From: Lachnospiraceae bacterium
GTDB taxonomy: Bacteria; Bacillota; Clostridia; Lachnospirales; Lachnospiraceae
Length of the DNA stretch: 64,000 nucleotides
Assembly: GCA_022510545.1 (NCBI GenBank)
Contig: JAFLTG010000001.1
Location: 1-64,000, forward strand
Direction: 5' to 3'
Part shown: positions 44,689 to 54,257 of the stretch, piece after piece
How positions within the stretch are numbered: position 1 is the stretch's first letter
Layout: every line of letters begins with the position of its first letter
Notes under the pieces: model-generated
The model's database searches: none
What the model was told of the DNA's origin: nothing
What the model saw: only the letters and a program-made list of their open reading frames with translations
Made by a program: the position numbers and the translations under genes

Positions 44689-45192
44689 TTATAACTCCTC
44701 ATATTCGATTTCACATTTATAAAGAAATTTCCTGACGGCATCATCCCATAAACCGTCCACACTTTTATCCATAACGAAGGAGTGGAAAGCGGTACCTGTA
44801 ATAAGGGTAAGGGAGGTGCCGTCATATTTAATTGTAAAAACCAGAGCTTTAAGCTGTTCAAAAGTGACATCTGTGTCACCTTTTTCTAAAATATTATGTA
44901 CCTGTTCAGGAATCAGATGAAGGATAAATTTGAAAGCACAGGGTGTCTTAGTCCCTTTAATCAAAGAATAGCAAATAGGACGCACCTGTTTCCAAGTGCT
45001 GAAATCATAGGGTCTAAGCTCCTTATCCTCCCATTCCTCTGTGCTGTAAAAATCCCTATTCTGATGACCGTCTATAATAAAGGTGTTATATGTACTTATA
45101 GAGGCCTCTTCCAGCATAAAAACATCAAAGGCCTCCGATGCCAGCAGTTTGCCCATAAATTGTTTAATATTCTTTATTTTTAATGCTATCAT
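44689..45192 (-). CDS. Conserved Lachnospiraceae protein of unknown function (perhaps DUF5721)
   Basis: This 167-aa protein starts MIALKIKNIKQFMGKLLASEAFDVF and contains YNTFIIDGHQNRDFYSTEE, RPICYSLIKGTKTPCAFKFILHL and TFEQLKALVFTIKYDGTSLTLITGTA. It resembles a family restricted to clostridia that I know only as a domain of unknown function, and the number is given from memory. It is soluble with no catalytic motif visible. It has a TGACA-N4-TGTCA palindrome (44865-44878). The gene faces the sigma-factor operon convergently and stands alone. Confidence 0.6.
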   Translation of the reverse strand: MIALKIKNIKQFMGKLLASEAFDVFMLEEASISTYNTFIIDGHQNRDFYSTEEWEDKELRPYDFSTWKQVRPICYSLIKGTKTPCAFKFILHLIPEQVHNILEKGDTDVTFEQLKALVFTIKYDGTSLTLITGTAFHSFVMDKSVDGLWDDAVRKFLYKCEIEYEEL

Positions 45193-45207
45193 TATTTTGC
45201 TCCTCTA

Positions 45208-45291
45208 TAAATTAAATTCTATTAAAATATAACTATCAAATAAATTCTGTAAATTAAATTTTATTAAAATAATACTATCAATTAAATAATA
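45208..45291. repeat. Two tandem 42-bp A/T-rich repeats
   Basis: TAAATTAAATT(C/T)TATTAAAATA begins at 45208 and again at 45250, each followed by ACTATCAA. The repeats lie in the divergent spacer between the unknown protein gene and degV and hold no reading frame. Confidence 0.65.
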
Positions 45292-45430
45292 TTAATTCAA
45301 TATAAAACTATTGTAAGTTATTAATAATCAACTGATTTTTCATAAAAGTGGAAAATACTATTTACAATAAAACATAACCGTGTTATTATAAGTAGTAATT
45401 AAAACTACATGGAATAGTTGTGAGGATCTT

Positions 45431-46267
45431 ATGAAATACAAAATAGTAGTAGACAGTTGTTGTGAAGTACCGGAAATATACAGTAATGATGAGCGTTTTG
45501 AAATAGTTCCTCTATCCTTAGAGGTAGGAGATTACTGTATTATGGATGATGACAATTTTGACCAGGCGGAATTTCTGGCGCAGGTTGCATCCTGCCCTAA
45601 GTGTCCCAAATCTGCCTGTCCCTCCCCTGAAAAGTATGTGGAAGCATATAAAACAGAAGCAGAGAATGTTTTTGTTATTACCCTATCGTCACATCTCAGC
45701 GGAAGTTATAACAGCGCAGTGCTGGGTAAAAATCTGTATCATGAGCAGTATGGAGAAAAGAATATTTATGTTCTGGATTCCGAAAGTGCCGCCAGCGGTG
45801 AGACACAGTATCTGTATAAGATAGTTGAATTACAGGAGAAAGGACTTTCTTTTGAAGATACGATTAAGGGAGTGGAAGCCTTTCGTGATGAGATGAAGAC
45901 TTACTTCATTCTGGATAATCTTGAGACTCTGCGCAAGAACGGCAGGATGAGCGGGGTAAAAGCTATGGTTGTATCCACTCTGAACATTAAACCTATTATG
46001 TGTGGAAACCATGGTGTCATAGAGCAGAAGAGTCAGGCTATAGGAATGAAGAAAGCAATAAGCAAGCTGGCTGATATTATGAATACGGAAGTGCCGGACA
46101 TAGAGAACAGGATCCTTATGATATCTCAGTGTAACTGCCCTGACAGAGCCGAATATATGAAAAATGAACTTTTGGCAAGGACCAAGGTCAAAGACGTAGT
46201 GATAATGGATACCAGAGGGGTAAGCAGTATGTATGCCAATGACGGTGGCATAGTTGTTACGATATAA
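45431..46267 (+). CDS. DegV family fatty-acid-binding protein
   Basis: This 278-aa DegV/FakB-type protein binds a fatty acid between two domains and may present it to a fatty acid kinase. Family features are KIVVDSCCEVP at the N-terminus, VITLSSHLSGSYNSA, VLDSESAASGE and RKNGRMSGVKAMV. The ribosome site GAGGATC lies just before the ATG. No fakA kinase gene is near. The 17-nt sequence TGATTTTTCATAAAAGT upstream (45333) recurs upstream of the deacylase gene at 50972. Confidence 0.88.
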   Translation: MKYKIVVDSCCEVPEIYSNDERFEIVPLSLEVGDYCIMDDDNFDQAEFLAQVASCPKCPKSACPSPEKYVEAYKTEAENVFVITLSSHLSGSYNSAVLGKNLYHEQYGEKNIYVLDSESAASGETQYLYKIVELQEKGLSFEDTIKGVEAFRDEMKTYFILDNLETLRKNGRMSGVKAMVVSTLNIKPIMCGNHGVIEQKSQAIGMKKAISKLADIMNTEVPDIENRILMISQCNCPDRAEYMKNELLARTKVKDVVIMDTRGVSSMYANDGGIVVTI

Positions 46268-46315
46268 TAGGTTTTATAAATAGCATTGTCTAAAATAAGT
46301 GCAAAAATGTGCGGA

Positions 46316-46609
46316 TTAAAGTATTTTGAATTGAATTGGAGAATAAATAAGTATTATAATCACAGCAAGTTGTATGAGTAAAATTGCTGGCATCCCATAG
46401 AGGAAGTACCAATGTCGCGTTTTATGGCGGAAGAGATGCATTGCTATCGTAGTGCCAAGACTTCCGCCGATTAACGCAACAACAAAGAGCGTGGATTCAG
46501 GAATCCTCCATGCTCTTTTTTTTGCTTTATATTTGTCAATGCCCATTAAGGCAAAGCCAACCAGATTAATTATTATCAAATATGTAACAATATATGAGAT
46601 AACATCCAT
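46316..46609 (-). CDS. DUF1294 family small membrane protein
   Basis: This 97-aa protein has two to three membrane helices and the family core NLVGFALMGIDKYKAKKRAWRIPESTLF, followed by GGSLGTTIAMHLFRHKTRHWYF. DUF1294 proteins are widespread and of unknown function. The gene starts 3 bp after the argG stop on the same strand, so it is probably co-transcribed with argG. Confidence 0.85.
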   Translation of the reverse strand: MDVISYIVTYLIIINLVGFALMGIDKYKAKKRAWRIPESTLFVVALIGGSLGTTIAMHLFRHKTRHWYFLYGMPAILLIQLAVIIILIYSPIQFKIL

Positions 46610-46612
46610 ATT

Positions 46613-47830
46613 TTATTTACCTTCAACCTCGTTCATCTTCATTGCCCTTACCTTACTTGCAAGACCGAAGAGGTTGATAAAGCCTTCAGCGTCATGGTGG
46701 TCATACATATCACCTGTTGTAAATGAGGCAATACTCTCATTATAGAGAGAATATGGTGAAGTAGTGCCTGCTTTAATGATGTTGCCTTTATAAAGCTTGA
46801 ATTTTACTTCTCCGGTCACATATTGCTGTGTAGACTCTATGAAAGCCTGAAGAGCTTCACGCAGCGGAGTGAACCATTTGCCTTCATACACAACCTGGGC
46901 AAACTTATTGCCTAAATCTGCCTTGAGTGCATAGGTGTCACGGTCAAGAATCAATTCTTCAAGCTGCTGATGTGCTTCATAAAGTATGGTTCCGCCGGGA
47001 GTTTCATATACACCGCGGGATTTCATACCAACTACCCGGTTTTCTACTATATCAACAATACCGATACCGTGCTTACCGCCAAGTTCGTTTAAAACGGAAA
47101 TAATATCGGCTACTTTCATCTTCTTGCCGTTAACAGAGGTGGGAATGCCTTTTTCAAAGGTCATTGTAACATATTCACCCTCTTCAGGAGCTTTCTCTGG
47201 AGTAACACCAAGTACTAAAAGATGCTCATAGTTTGGCTCATTGGAAGGGTCCTCCAGTTCAAGACCCTCATGGCTGATGTGCCATAGATTACGGTCACGG
47301 CTGTAACTGCTGTCTGCCGAGAATGGCAGGTTGATGCCATGACTACGGCAGTATTCAATTTCATCTTCACGGGAACTCATATTCCACTTTTCATTTCTCC
47401 AGGCTGCAATAATCTTTAAATCAGGAGCAAGAGCTTTGATTCCAAGTTCAAAACGTATCTGGTCGTTTCCTTTACCGGTTGCGCCATGGCAGATTGCCGT
47501 TGCGCCTTCCTTGCGTGCGATTTCAACGAGTTTCTTGGCGATTACAGGTCGTGCCATAGAAGTACCGAGCAGATATTTATTTTCATAAACTGCATGCGCC
47601 TGTACACAGGGTATTATGAAATCGTTACAAAATTCATCTGTCAGATCTTCTATGTACAATTTGGAAGCGCCGCTTGAAAGCGCTCTTTCCTCAAGACCGT
47701 CCAGTTCCTCAGCCTGCCCGCAGTTTCCGCAGACACAGATTACATCATAATCAAAATTTTCTTTTAACCAGGGTATGATAGCTGTTGTATCAAGACCTCC
47801 GGAATAAGCAAGAACTACTTTTTCTTTCAT
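46613..47830 (-). CDS. argG: Argininosuccinate synthase
   Basis: ArgG joins citrulline and aspartate with ATP to make argininosuccinate. The 405-aa protein has the P-loop [16 protein letters not shown] at the N-terminus, then [15 protein letters not shown] and [21 protein letters not shown] precedes the ATG. It lies apart from the argJ-argB-argD group and no argH is seen. I saw no convincing ArgR box in the upstream 100 bp. Confidence 0.96.
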   Translation of the reverse strand: MKEKVVLAYSGGLDTTAIIPWLKENFDYDVICVCGNCGQAEELDGLEERALSSGASKLYIEDLTDEFCNDFIIPCVQAHAVYENKYLLGTSMARPVIAKKLVEIARKEGATAICHGATGKGNDQIRFELGIKALAPDLKIIAAWRNEKWNMSSREDEIEYCRSHGINLPFSADSSYSRDRNLWHISHEGLELEDPSNEPNYEHLLVLGVTPEKAPEEGEYVTMTFEKGIPTSVNGKKMKVADIISVLNELGGKHGIGIVDIVENRVVGMKSRGVYETPGGTILYEAHQQLEELILDRDTYALKADLGNKFAQVVYEGKWFTPLREALQAFIESTQQYVTGEVKFKLYKGNIIKAGTTSPYSLYNESIASFTTGDMYDHHDAEGFINLFGLASKVRAMKMNEVEGK

Positions 47831-47929
47831 AATAACTCCTCCGTTATGATATTTCTTTTAATATTAATCTTAATTAAATATACAACAATATTTCAGATAA
47901 CTCAATTATTTTTCTGCCTTATTTATATT

Positions 47930-50743
47930 TTATTTTTTAGCGGTTTTGCGAAGTTTTCTTTCGTTGACGATAATAAAAACAATAAATATCAGTATTCCAC
48001 ACAATGATGTATATATTCCTGCCTTAAGATACGGCGTGCTGTATACGAGTTGTATGTCATGTGTTCCGGCATCTAAGTCTAAGGCCATATACATTGTATT
48101 TGCCTGATAAAGTTTGGTTTTCTGACCATCCACATAGGCACTCCAACCGATGGAATGTGGAATGGAGAAACATAAAAGAGCAGGTTTGTCCAAGGTAATA
48201 TTACCGGTAACGCTGTCCGTGCCGATTTCCATATTCTGCAGAGTGCTTTCCTTCAAGCCGGAAATTTGGTTAACATAATTATCCATTGGCTGGCAGATGA
48301 TTTTTATTGAATCAAAGGAGTATACTCCACGCAGATAGAAGGAAACATTTATGGAAGTGAGAGGTTCTTCACCGGACACGAAAACTGCGGCAAAATCATG
48401 CCTGCCTCCATAAAAATCAAAATTACTTGTAGAGTAATGCAAAGTTTTAGATTCATTGTTTGAAGTTGTCATATTTAATGTGCTTTTTGCATGTTCAAAA
48501 TCAGACCAGTATATTTTATCTTTTTTAACTCTCATTTGAGCATTGTATTCATTTATATCCCATCTGGACTCATTATATAAATCCAAGGGATCCAATTCGG
48601 GGTCACCGTAATATAAATCATATATTGAACTTTCTTTAAAATCCAGCCCTTCATAACATATATATATTTCGCTGTTGGGTACGGCATCAAATGAAAAGGT
48701 AGCGGTCACATTTTCCTCGGTGGTAACAAAGGCATTGTCCCGGAGGGTTATATTATCGCTGTTTAGTGTAACTGTATAAGGAAGTTCATAACTGCTAAAC
48801 TCAGGTTCTGTTTTTTTTGTAAATGCAGTATCCTCTGATAAAACGGCAGCCTGCAGCATAGCTTCTTCTTTTTCGGCAGGAGAGAGTTCATCCCAGGCAT
48901 CCTGCGTCATGTAACCACTATAGGTATACGCAAGAGGAAGTGCATATTCATTCCGGTAGACTTTGTATGAAGCCTGGTTTTCGGCGATATCGACATTGGT
49001 GAAACCATATGGAGCCGGAGCCTGATCGCTCTGCGGAATAACAAAATATAATACCGATGCAAGGGTCGTAAGTCCTGCTCTGTCATCGTAATTGGAAGGG
49101 TCAAAAGAACGATTTTCCAAAACATCAACACTGCTTCTGTATTCTGCAATCCTGGGATTGGACAATGACCAATAGTATTCGGTAGAGGATATTCCGGCGA
49201 TTATGTTGGCATTCTTGGTAAGAGAACGCCCCGAAAAGCGATAATATTCATCTACGCCCTGTATAGCAGCGGCTTCCGCTACTGCGGCAGTTTCATTTTG
49301 CCTTAATACGAGCTGTTTTACCTCCATAAAAGGTGTGGCATCGCCATTATCAAAAAATGAATAGCCCCATCTGTCATTTACAACTACGCTTGCTATTACA
49401 ATTAGCAAAGTGAGCTGTTGTTTTCTTTTATCACTTATTACGCTTCCTTTATCGTAAAGCGGAATCAGGATAAGCAGCGAAATAAAACCGATTATAATTG
49501 AGCTAAATGATTGCGCGGACTGGGAGTTTTCAAATAGCATACATATGATAAAGTATACTGTCATGCATTTAAAAAGGAAAAAACTCTCTTTAACATTCAG
49601 ATTCATCAGAGATGGCCAAAGCATTGTCAATATATATGCACAAAGCATTGAAAGTGCCCAGACCCATCTGTTTGCTGCATACGTAAAACCGTTAAAAACC
49701 TGACCTAATACCGGGAATGACATAATGATGACACAGACTATAAAAAGACTTTTAGTCAATTGATATTGCTTTTTTCTGTAAAACATCAAAAATATGGCTA
49801 GCAGGGCAGGAGCGGCAAGCGCTATACACAAATAATATCTTTTGCCCGATGAAATAAAAATCTGCAAAAGATTGCTGTAATATGAAAGTGGATATAATAA
49901 ATTGATGTTATAACTTTCAGATACACGGCTATTGTCTAAAAATGCCTGCAAAAGCGGAAAAACTATAACGGCTGCCAATATGACTCCCAAAACGGAAGCT
50001 GCTCCTATGCGTACAATAAGTAAAGCTGCTTCCTTAATATTCTTATGATACAAAATCACCGTTCTTATAATGACATAAATGACTACCGTAAGTACCAGCA
50101 TATAAAAAAAGTAAAAATTATTTATTGCAGAGAGCGCAACCGCAATTATAAACAGATATGGTCGTTTTTTGTTAATTATTTTCTCAATTCCCATTATCAA
50201 AAGCGGCAGAAATATCATAGGACTTAAAAAAAACGGATGTGTTTTGCCAAAAAGTCCCCAACCGCAAAAAACATATGCCATAGAACCGGCAAGAACCGCA
50301 TAAAAGTTCTTTTTGCCTGTTTCAAAACAAAGAAGTGAGAATGTAATACCGGCAACAAACATACGAAATATAACACCGAAATTATAAAAATAATACATGT
50401 TTTCTTCTGTGAAAAATATTGAAAATACGGAAAGCGGGTCTCCGATTGTATAGTAATGCAGATTGGTAAGAATATCGCCGCCCTGGCCGATGGTGAAATC
50501 CCAGTTCGGTATTATGAGTTCATGCCGGACAAGGAGATTTTTGATGATTGAGCGTAAATATTTGGAATAGTAGATTAAGGCTTTATAGTGCTGCTGCCAT
50601 CCGTCTTCCCTCCATATGAATGTCCGGTGGGCATGTATGAACCAGAAATAGATAATATAGGCAGTGATAGAAAAACAGCATGTGTACACAAGAAAATATT
50701 TTTTGCGTTCGCTTAAGTTTATCTTAAATTTTGGTAAATTCAT
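47930..50743 (-). CDS. YfhO family membrane protein (GT-C type)
   Basis: This 937-aa protein has about a dozen membrane helices in the first 450 residues and one more at the C-terminus, with a large outer domain of roughly 400 residues between. The first outer loop has WREDGWQQHYKALIYY and GQGGDILTNLHYY, typical of YfhO proteins. They resemble GT-C glycosyltransferases and are linked to glycosylation of teichoic acids or other envelope polymers. The substrate is unknown. The gene is on its own; a weak GAGAAATAT site precedes the ATG. Confidence 0.85.
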   Translation of the reverse strand: MNLPKFKINLSERKKYFLVYTCCFSITAYIIYFWFIHAHRTFIWREDGWQQHYKALIYYSKYLRSIIKNLLVRHELIIPNWDFTIGQGGDILTNLHYYTIGDPLSVFSIFFTEENMYYFYNFGVIFRMFVAGITFSLLCFETGKKNFYAVLAGSMAYVFCGWGLFGKTHPFFLSPMIFLPLLIMGIEKIINKKRPYLFIIAVALSAINNFYFFYMLVLTVVIYVIIRTVILYHKNIKEAALLIVRIGAASVLGVILAAVIVFPLLQAFLDNSRVSESYNINLLYPLSYYSNLLQIFISSGKRYYLCIALAAPALLAIFLMFYRKKQYQLTKSLFIVCVIIMSFPVLGQVFNGFTYAANRWVWALSMLCAYILTMLWPSLMNLNVKESFFLFKCMTVYFIICMLFENSQSAQSFSSIIIGFISLLILIPLYDKGSVISDKRKQQLTLLIVIASVVVNDRWGYSFFDNGDATPFMEVKQLVLRQNETAAVAEAAAIQGVDEYYRFSGRSLTKNANIIAGISSTEYYWSLSNPRIAEYRSSVDVLENRSFDPSNYDDRAGLTTLASVLYFVIPQSDQAPAPYGFTNVDIAENQASYKVYRNEYALPLAYTYSGYMTQDAWDELSPAEKEEAMLQAAVLSEDTAFTKKTEPEFSSYELPYTVTLNSDNITLRDNAFVTTEENVTATFSFDAVPNSEIYICYEGLDFKESSIYDLYYGDPELDPLDLYNESRWDINEYNAQMRVKKDKIYWSDFEHAKSTLNMTTSNNESKTLHYSTSNFDFYGGRHDFAAVFVSGEEPLTSINVSFYLRGVYSFDSIKIICQPMDNYVNQISGLKESTLQNMEIGTDSVTGNITLDKPALLCFSIPHSIGWSAYVDGQKTKLYQANTMYMALDLDAGTHDIQLVYSTPYLKAGIYTSLCGILIFIVFIIVNERKLRKTAKK

Positions 50744-50971
50744 TATATTTCTCCCTTGTTTATCCTAACGATTTTAGCTTTTACAATATAAGGAAAATTA
50801 TCCAATTTTAGCAAATTATTTTATTACAATTCTATCATGACGTTTTTGTAAAGACAATGATTTTTCATAAAAGTATGGGGTGTACTATACGGGAATAGTG
50901 TGATAAAATATAGGATGTTGTTAGGGGGAAGTCCATCCGGGACTAATTAAAAAGATATTTGGAGAAGCATC

Positions 50972-51514
50972 ATGAAATATTTAACACCGGTGACAACCAG
51001 ACCCTCTCCGGAAGGAAGGCTGGAGAAAGAGATGGCGGTGTATGATTTACTGGAACAACTGGATATTCCTTATGAGAGACTTGACCATGAGGTGACTGCA
51101 ACTGTTGAGGCCTGCCACGATGTGGACAAGCTGCTTGGTATACATATATGTAAGAATCTTTTTTTATGCAATTCTCAGAGAACAGCATTCTATTTGTTGA
51201 TGATGCCGGGAGAGAAGAAGTTTGTAACAAAGGATATATCAAAGCAGATAGGAAGTGCAAGACTCTCATTTGCTGAGGCGGAGTATATGGAACAGTTATT
51301 GAATATTACACCGGGTTCTGTAAGCATTATGGGCCTGATGAACGATAAAGAACATAAAGTACAGCTTTTAATAGACAGCGACATCTTAAAAGATGAATAC
51401 ATAGGCTGTCATCCTTGCATCAATACGTCCAGTCTGAAATTGAAAACAAGTGATATACTGGAAAAATTTCTGCCTTACACAGGACACACCTATACGGAGG
51501 TTAACATAACATGA
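50972..51514 (+). CDS. YbaK/ProX-type aminoacyl-tRNA deacylase
   Basis: This 180-aa protein has the YbaK/prolyl-tRNA-editing fold: VYDLLEQLDIPYERLDHEVTATVEACHDVDKLLGIHICKNLFLCN, with the active-site Lys in KNLFL, then GSVSIMGLMND and GCHPCINTSSLKL. Such free-standing editors (ProXp-ala/PrdX type) remove wrongly attached alanine from tRNA-Pro or similar. GGAG lies 9 nt before the ATG. The next gene, a GNAT protein, overlaps its stop codon by 4 bp. Confidence 0.88.
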   Translation: MKYLTPVTTRPSPEGRLEKEMAVYDLLEQLDIPYERLDHEVTATVEACHDVDKLLGIHICKNLFLCNSQRTAFYLLMMPGEKKFVTKDISKQIGSARLSFAEAEYMEQLLNITPGSVSIMGLMNDKEHKVQLLIDSDILKDEYIGCHPCINTSSLKLKTSDILEKFLPYTGHTYTEVNIT

Positions 51515-51957
51515 TTCGAACTATGACAATAGATGACTATGATGAAGTCCGCGCCCTTTGGCTTTCAATCAAGGGTTTCGGAATCCGCAGCGTTGATGAT
51601 TCCAGGGCCGGTGTGGAGGCATTTATTAAGAGAAATCCCACAACCAGCGTTGTTGCTATTGAGGATAATAAAATAGTGGGTGCTATTTTATGCGGACATG
51701 ACGGACGAAGAGGCTGTCTTTATCATGTTTGTGTTGCGGAAGAGTACAGGATGCGCGGTATCGGTAAATCTATGGTTGTTTTTTGTATGAACGCACTTAA
51801 AGAAGAGCATATAAATAAAGTATCTCTTATAGCTTTTACCAAAAATGACGTTGGAAACGCATTTTGGAAACAAATAGGCTGGACAAAACGTGAGGATTTG
51901 AATTATTATGATTTTACACTTAATGAGGATAATATCACAGCATTCAACAGGGAATGA
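51511..51957 (+). CDS. GNAT family N-acetyltransferase
   Basis: This 148-aa GNAT protein starts MIRTMTIDDYDEVRALW and has VCVAEEYRMRGIGKSMVV for acetyl-CoA binding and NAFWKQIGWTKRED near the end. The ATGA overlap with the deacylase gene indicates co-translation. Although it stands before argJ, it is shorter than and unlike ArgA-type N-acetylglutamate synthases; ArgJ can make N-acetylglutamate itself. The substrate is unknown. Confidence 0.82.
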   Translation: MIRTMTIDDYDEVRALWLSIKGFGIRSVDDSRAGVEAFIKRNPTTSVVAIEDNKIVGAILCGHDGRRGCLYHVCVAEEYRMRGIGKSMVVFCMNALKEEHINKVSLIAFTKNDVGNAFWKQIGWTKREDLNYYDFTLNEDNITAFNRE

Positions 51958-52013
51958 AGAATGTAGCGATTCTTTCGGGGTATTGATAAAGTGTTTTATA
52001 AAGGAGTATATAT

Positions 52014-53237
52014 ATGAAAGTAATAGACGGCGGCATCACTGCGGCTAAGGGATTTGAGGCAGCCGGAGTGGAGGCAGGAATTAAATATCAGGGCAGGAAG
52101 GATATGGCTCTTATATATAGTAGAAAACCCTGCAGGGCAGCAGGTGTTTTTACAAGCAATGTAGTTAAGGCGGCACCGGTTCTGTGGGACAAAGAGGTTG
52201 TGGCCCATTCTCCTTATGCGCAGGCGGTTGTGATAAATGCGGGCATAGCCAACGCCTGTACAGGTAAACAGGGCTATGAGTGCTGCAGCAAGACAGCGCA
52301 GGCGGCGGCGGAGCATTTGCAGATTCCGGCGGATTCGGTGCTGGTGGCTTCAACCGGCGTTATCGGTATGCAGCTTCCGCAGGATAAGCTGAATGCAGGC
52401 GTGAAGAAGTTAGTGGAAGCTAAGGCAGATACAATAGAAGCAGGTCAGATTGCGGCAGAAGCAATTATGACAACGGATACGGTTTTCAAGCAGGCAGCAG
52501 TCACTTTTGAAATAGGTGGTAAGACCGTCACGCTTGGCGGAATGTGCAAGGGCTCGGGAATGATACACCCTAACATGTGTACGATGTTGTGTTTCCTTAC
52601 ATCAGATATTGCCATTTCCAAGGAACTTATGCAGGAAGCGCTTAGTGAGAATGTAGTCGATACTTTTAATATGGTTTCAATTGACGGTGATACTTCTACG
52701 AATGACACACTTGTTGTGCTGGCCAACGGTATGGCTGAAAATCCTGAAATAACTTCTAAGAATGAGGATTATGATAAATTTGTTGAAGCACTCAATTATA
52801 TCAATACAACGCTGGCAAAGAAAATGGCGGGAGACGGAGAAGGCGCAACCGCGCTGTTTGAAACTAAGGTAATAAATGCTGCAACCAAGGAAGATGCGAG
52901 ACGCCTTAGTAAGTCGGTAATATGTTCAAGTCTTACCAAAGCGGCTATTTTTGGACATGATGCCAACTGTGGAAGGATACTTTGTGCCCTTGGGTATTCC
53001 GGTGTTGACTTTGACCCGGAAAAAATCGAGCTGCGTCTGGAAAATAAGGATAAAAGCATCCTTATATATAAAGATGGCGTAATGACTGATTATGATGAAG
53101 AGGAGGCTTCACAGATTCTTGCCTCAGAAGAAGTCAGAGCACTTGTAGATATGAAGATGGGAACCGCACAGGCCTGCGCATGGGGCTGTGATCTTACGTA
53201 TGATTACGTAAAGATCAATGCGGATTATAGAAGCTAA
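52014..53237 (+). CDS. argJ: Bifunctional ornithine acetyltransferase / N-acetylglutamate synthase
   Basis: ArgJ moves the acetyl group from N-acetylornithine to glutamate and can also use acetyl-CoA. The 407-aa precursor begins GGITAAKGFEAAGVEAGIK and cleaves itself before the Thr in KGSGMIHPNMCTMLCF; here Cys replaces the usual Ala before that Thr. AAGGAG precedes the ATG. It leads the argJ-argB-argD group; argC, usually present upstream, is missing here. Confidence 0.94.
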   Translation: MKVIDGGITAAKGFEAAGVEAGIKYQGRKDMALIYSRKPCRAAGVFTSNVVKAAPVLWDKEVVAHSPYAQAVVINAGIANACTGKQGYECCSKTAQAAAEHLQIPADSVLVASTGVIGMQLPQDKLNAGVKKLVEAKADTIEAGQIAAEAIMTTDTVFKQAAVTFEIGGKTVTLGGMCKGSGMIHPNMCTMLCFLTSDIAISKELMQEALSENVVDTFNMVSIDGDTSTNDTLVVLANGMAENPEITSKNEDYDKFVEALNYINTTLAKKMAGDGEGATALFETKVINAATKEDARRLSKSVICSSLTKAAIFGHDANCGRILCALGYSGVDFDPEKIELRLENKDKSILIYKDGVMTDYDEEEASQILASEEVRALVDMKMGTAQACAWGCDLTYDYVKINADYRS

Positions 53238-53325
53238 GTTATTCAATATGTACGAACTTAGGCAGCATTTCTAAGTTTTGGTTATTGATACAATATACAA
53301 TTAGTCAGGAAAGGTAATAAATAAA

Positions 53326-54216
53326 ATGGAACAGAAAGAAATGAGCCGCATTCTGGAAAAGGCAGAGATTTTGGTCGAGGCACTTCCTTATATACAGAAG
53401 TTTAACCGTAAGATTATAGTGGTAAAATACGGCGGCAGTGCCATGAGCAATGAAGAACTGCAGAAAAATGTCATAAAGGATGTTACTTTGCTTAAGCTGG
53501 TAGGGTTTAAGCCTATTATAGTACATGGCGGCGGTAAGGAAATCAGCAGCTGGCTGGGGAAGGTCGGTAAAGAAAGCGAGTTTGTAAACGGTCTGCGTGT
53601 GACCGATGCAGAGACTATGGAAATTGCGGAAATGGTATTGAATAAGGTAAATAAAAGTCTTGTAAGCATGGTGCAGGAGCTGGGAGTTAAGGCCGTAGGC
53701 ATAAGTGGTAAGGACGGAGGGCTTCTTAGATGCGATAAAAAGTATGTTGACGGTAAAGATATCGGCTTTGTCGGTGATATCAGAAAAGTGAAACCCAAGC
53801 TGCTTTATGATCTGTTGGAGAAAGATTTTCTTCCTATTGTGGCACCAATCGGTTTAGGTGATAATTTTGATTCCTATAATATCAATGCAGATGACGCTGC
53901 CTGTGCCATTGCCAAGGCGGTATCTGCCGAAAAACTGGCATTCCTTACCGATATAGAGGGATTATATAGAGATATTAACGATAAATCGAGCTTTATTTCA
54001 CGACTTACCGCAACACAGGCTGAGGAGCTTGTGAACAGTGGTTATATAGGAGGCGGTATGCTGCCTAAACTTATGAACTGTGTGGATGCGATAAGAGAGG
54101 GTGTAAACAGGGTGCATATCCTGGACGGAAGGATACCTCATTGTCTGCTTCTTGAGATTTTCACCAATCATGGTGTAGGTACGGCGATTATCGAAGATAA
54201 TGAGAAGATGCTCTGA
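53326..54216 (+). CDS. argB: Acetylglutamate kinase
   Basis: ArgB phosphorylates N-acetylglutamate. The 296-aa amino-acid kinase has VVKYGGSAM (phosphate loop), VHGGGKEIS (substrate site), [13 protein letters not shown] and DIEGLY. The length and the ~25-residue N-terminal helix point to an arginine-inhibited hexameric form, as an inference from the family. A ribosome site GGAAAGG precedes the ATG. The next gene, argD, starts 41 bp after the stop. Confidence 0.95.
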   Translation: MEQKEMSRILEKAEILVEALPYIQKFNRKIIVVKYGGSAMSNEELQKNVIKDVTLLKLVGFKPIIVHGGGKEISSWLGKVGKESEFVNGLRVTDAETMEIAEMVLNKVNKSLVSMVQELGVKAVGISGKDGGLLRCDKKYVDGKDIGFVGDIRKVKPKLLYDLLEKDFLPIVAPIGLGDNFDSYNINADDAACAIAKAVSAEKLAFLTDIEGLYRDINDKSSFISRLTATQAEELVNSGYIGGGMLPKLMNCVDAIREGVNRVHILDGRIPHCLLLEIFTNHGVGTAIIEDNEKML

Positions 54217-54257
54217 CTATGATGAATGTTCCGATTGAGAAAGAATGGGAGATTAAT

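Noticed and set aside
47831-47929. ArgR operator upstream of argG
   Set aside because: The region is A/T-rich and only loosely resembles an ARG box. There is no clear palindrome.
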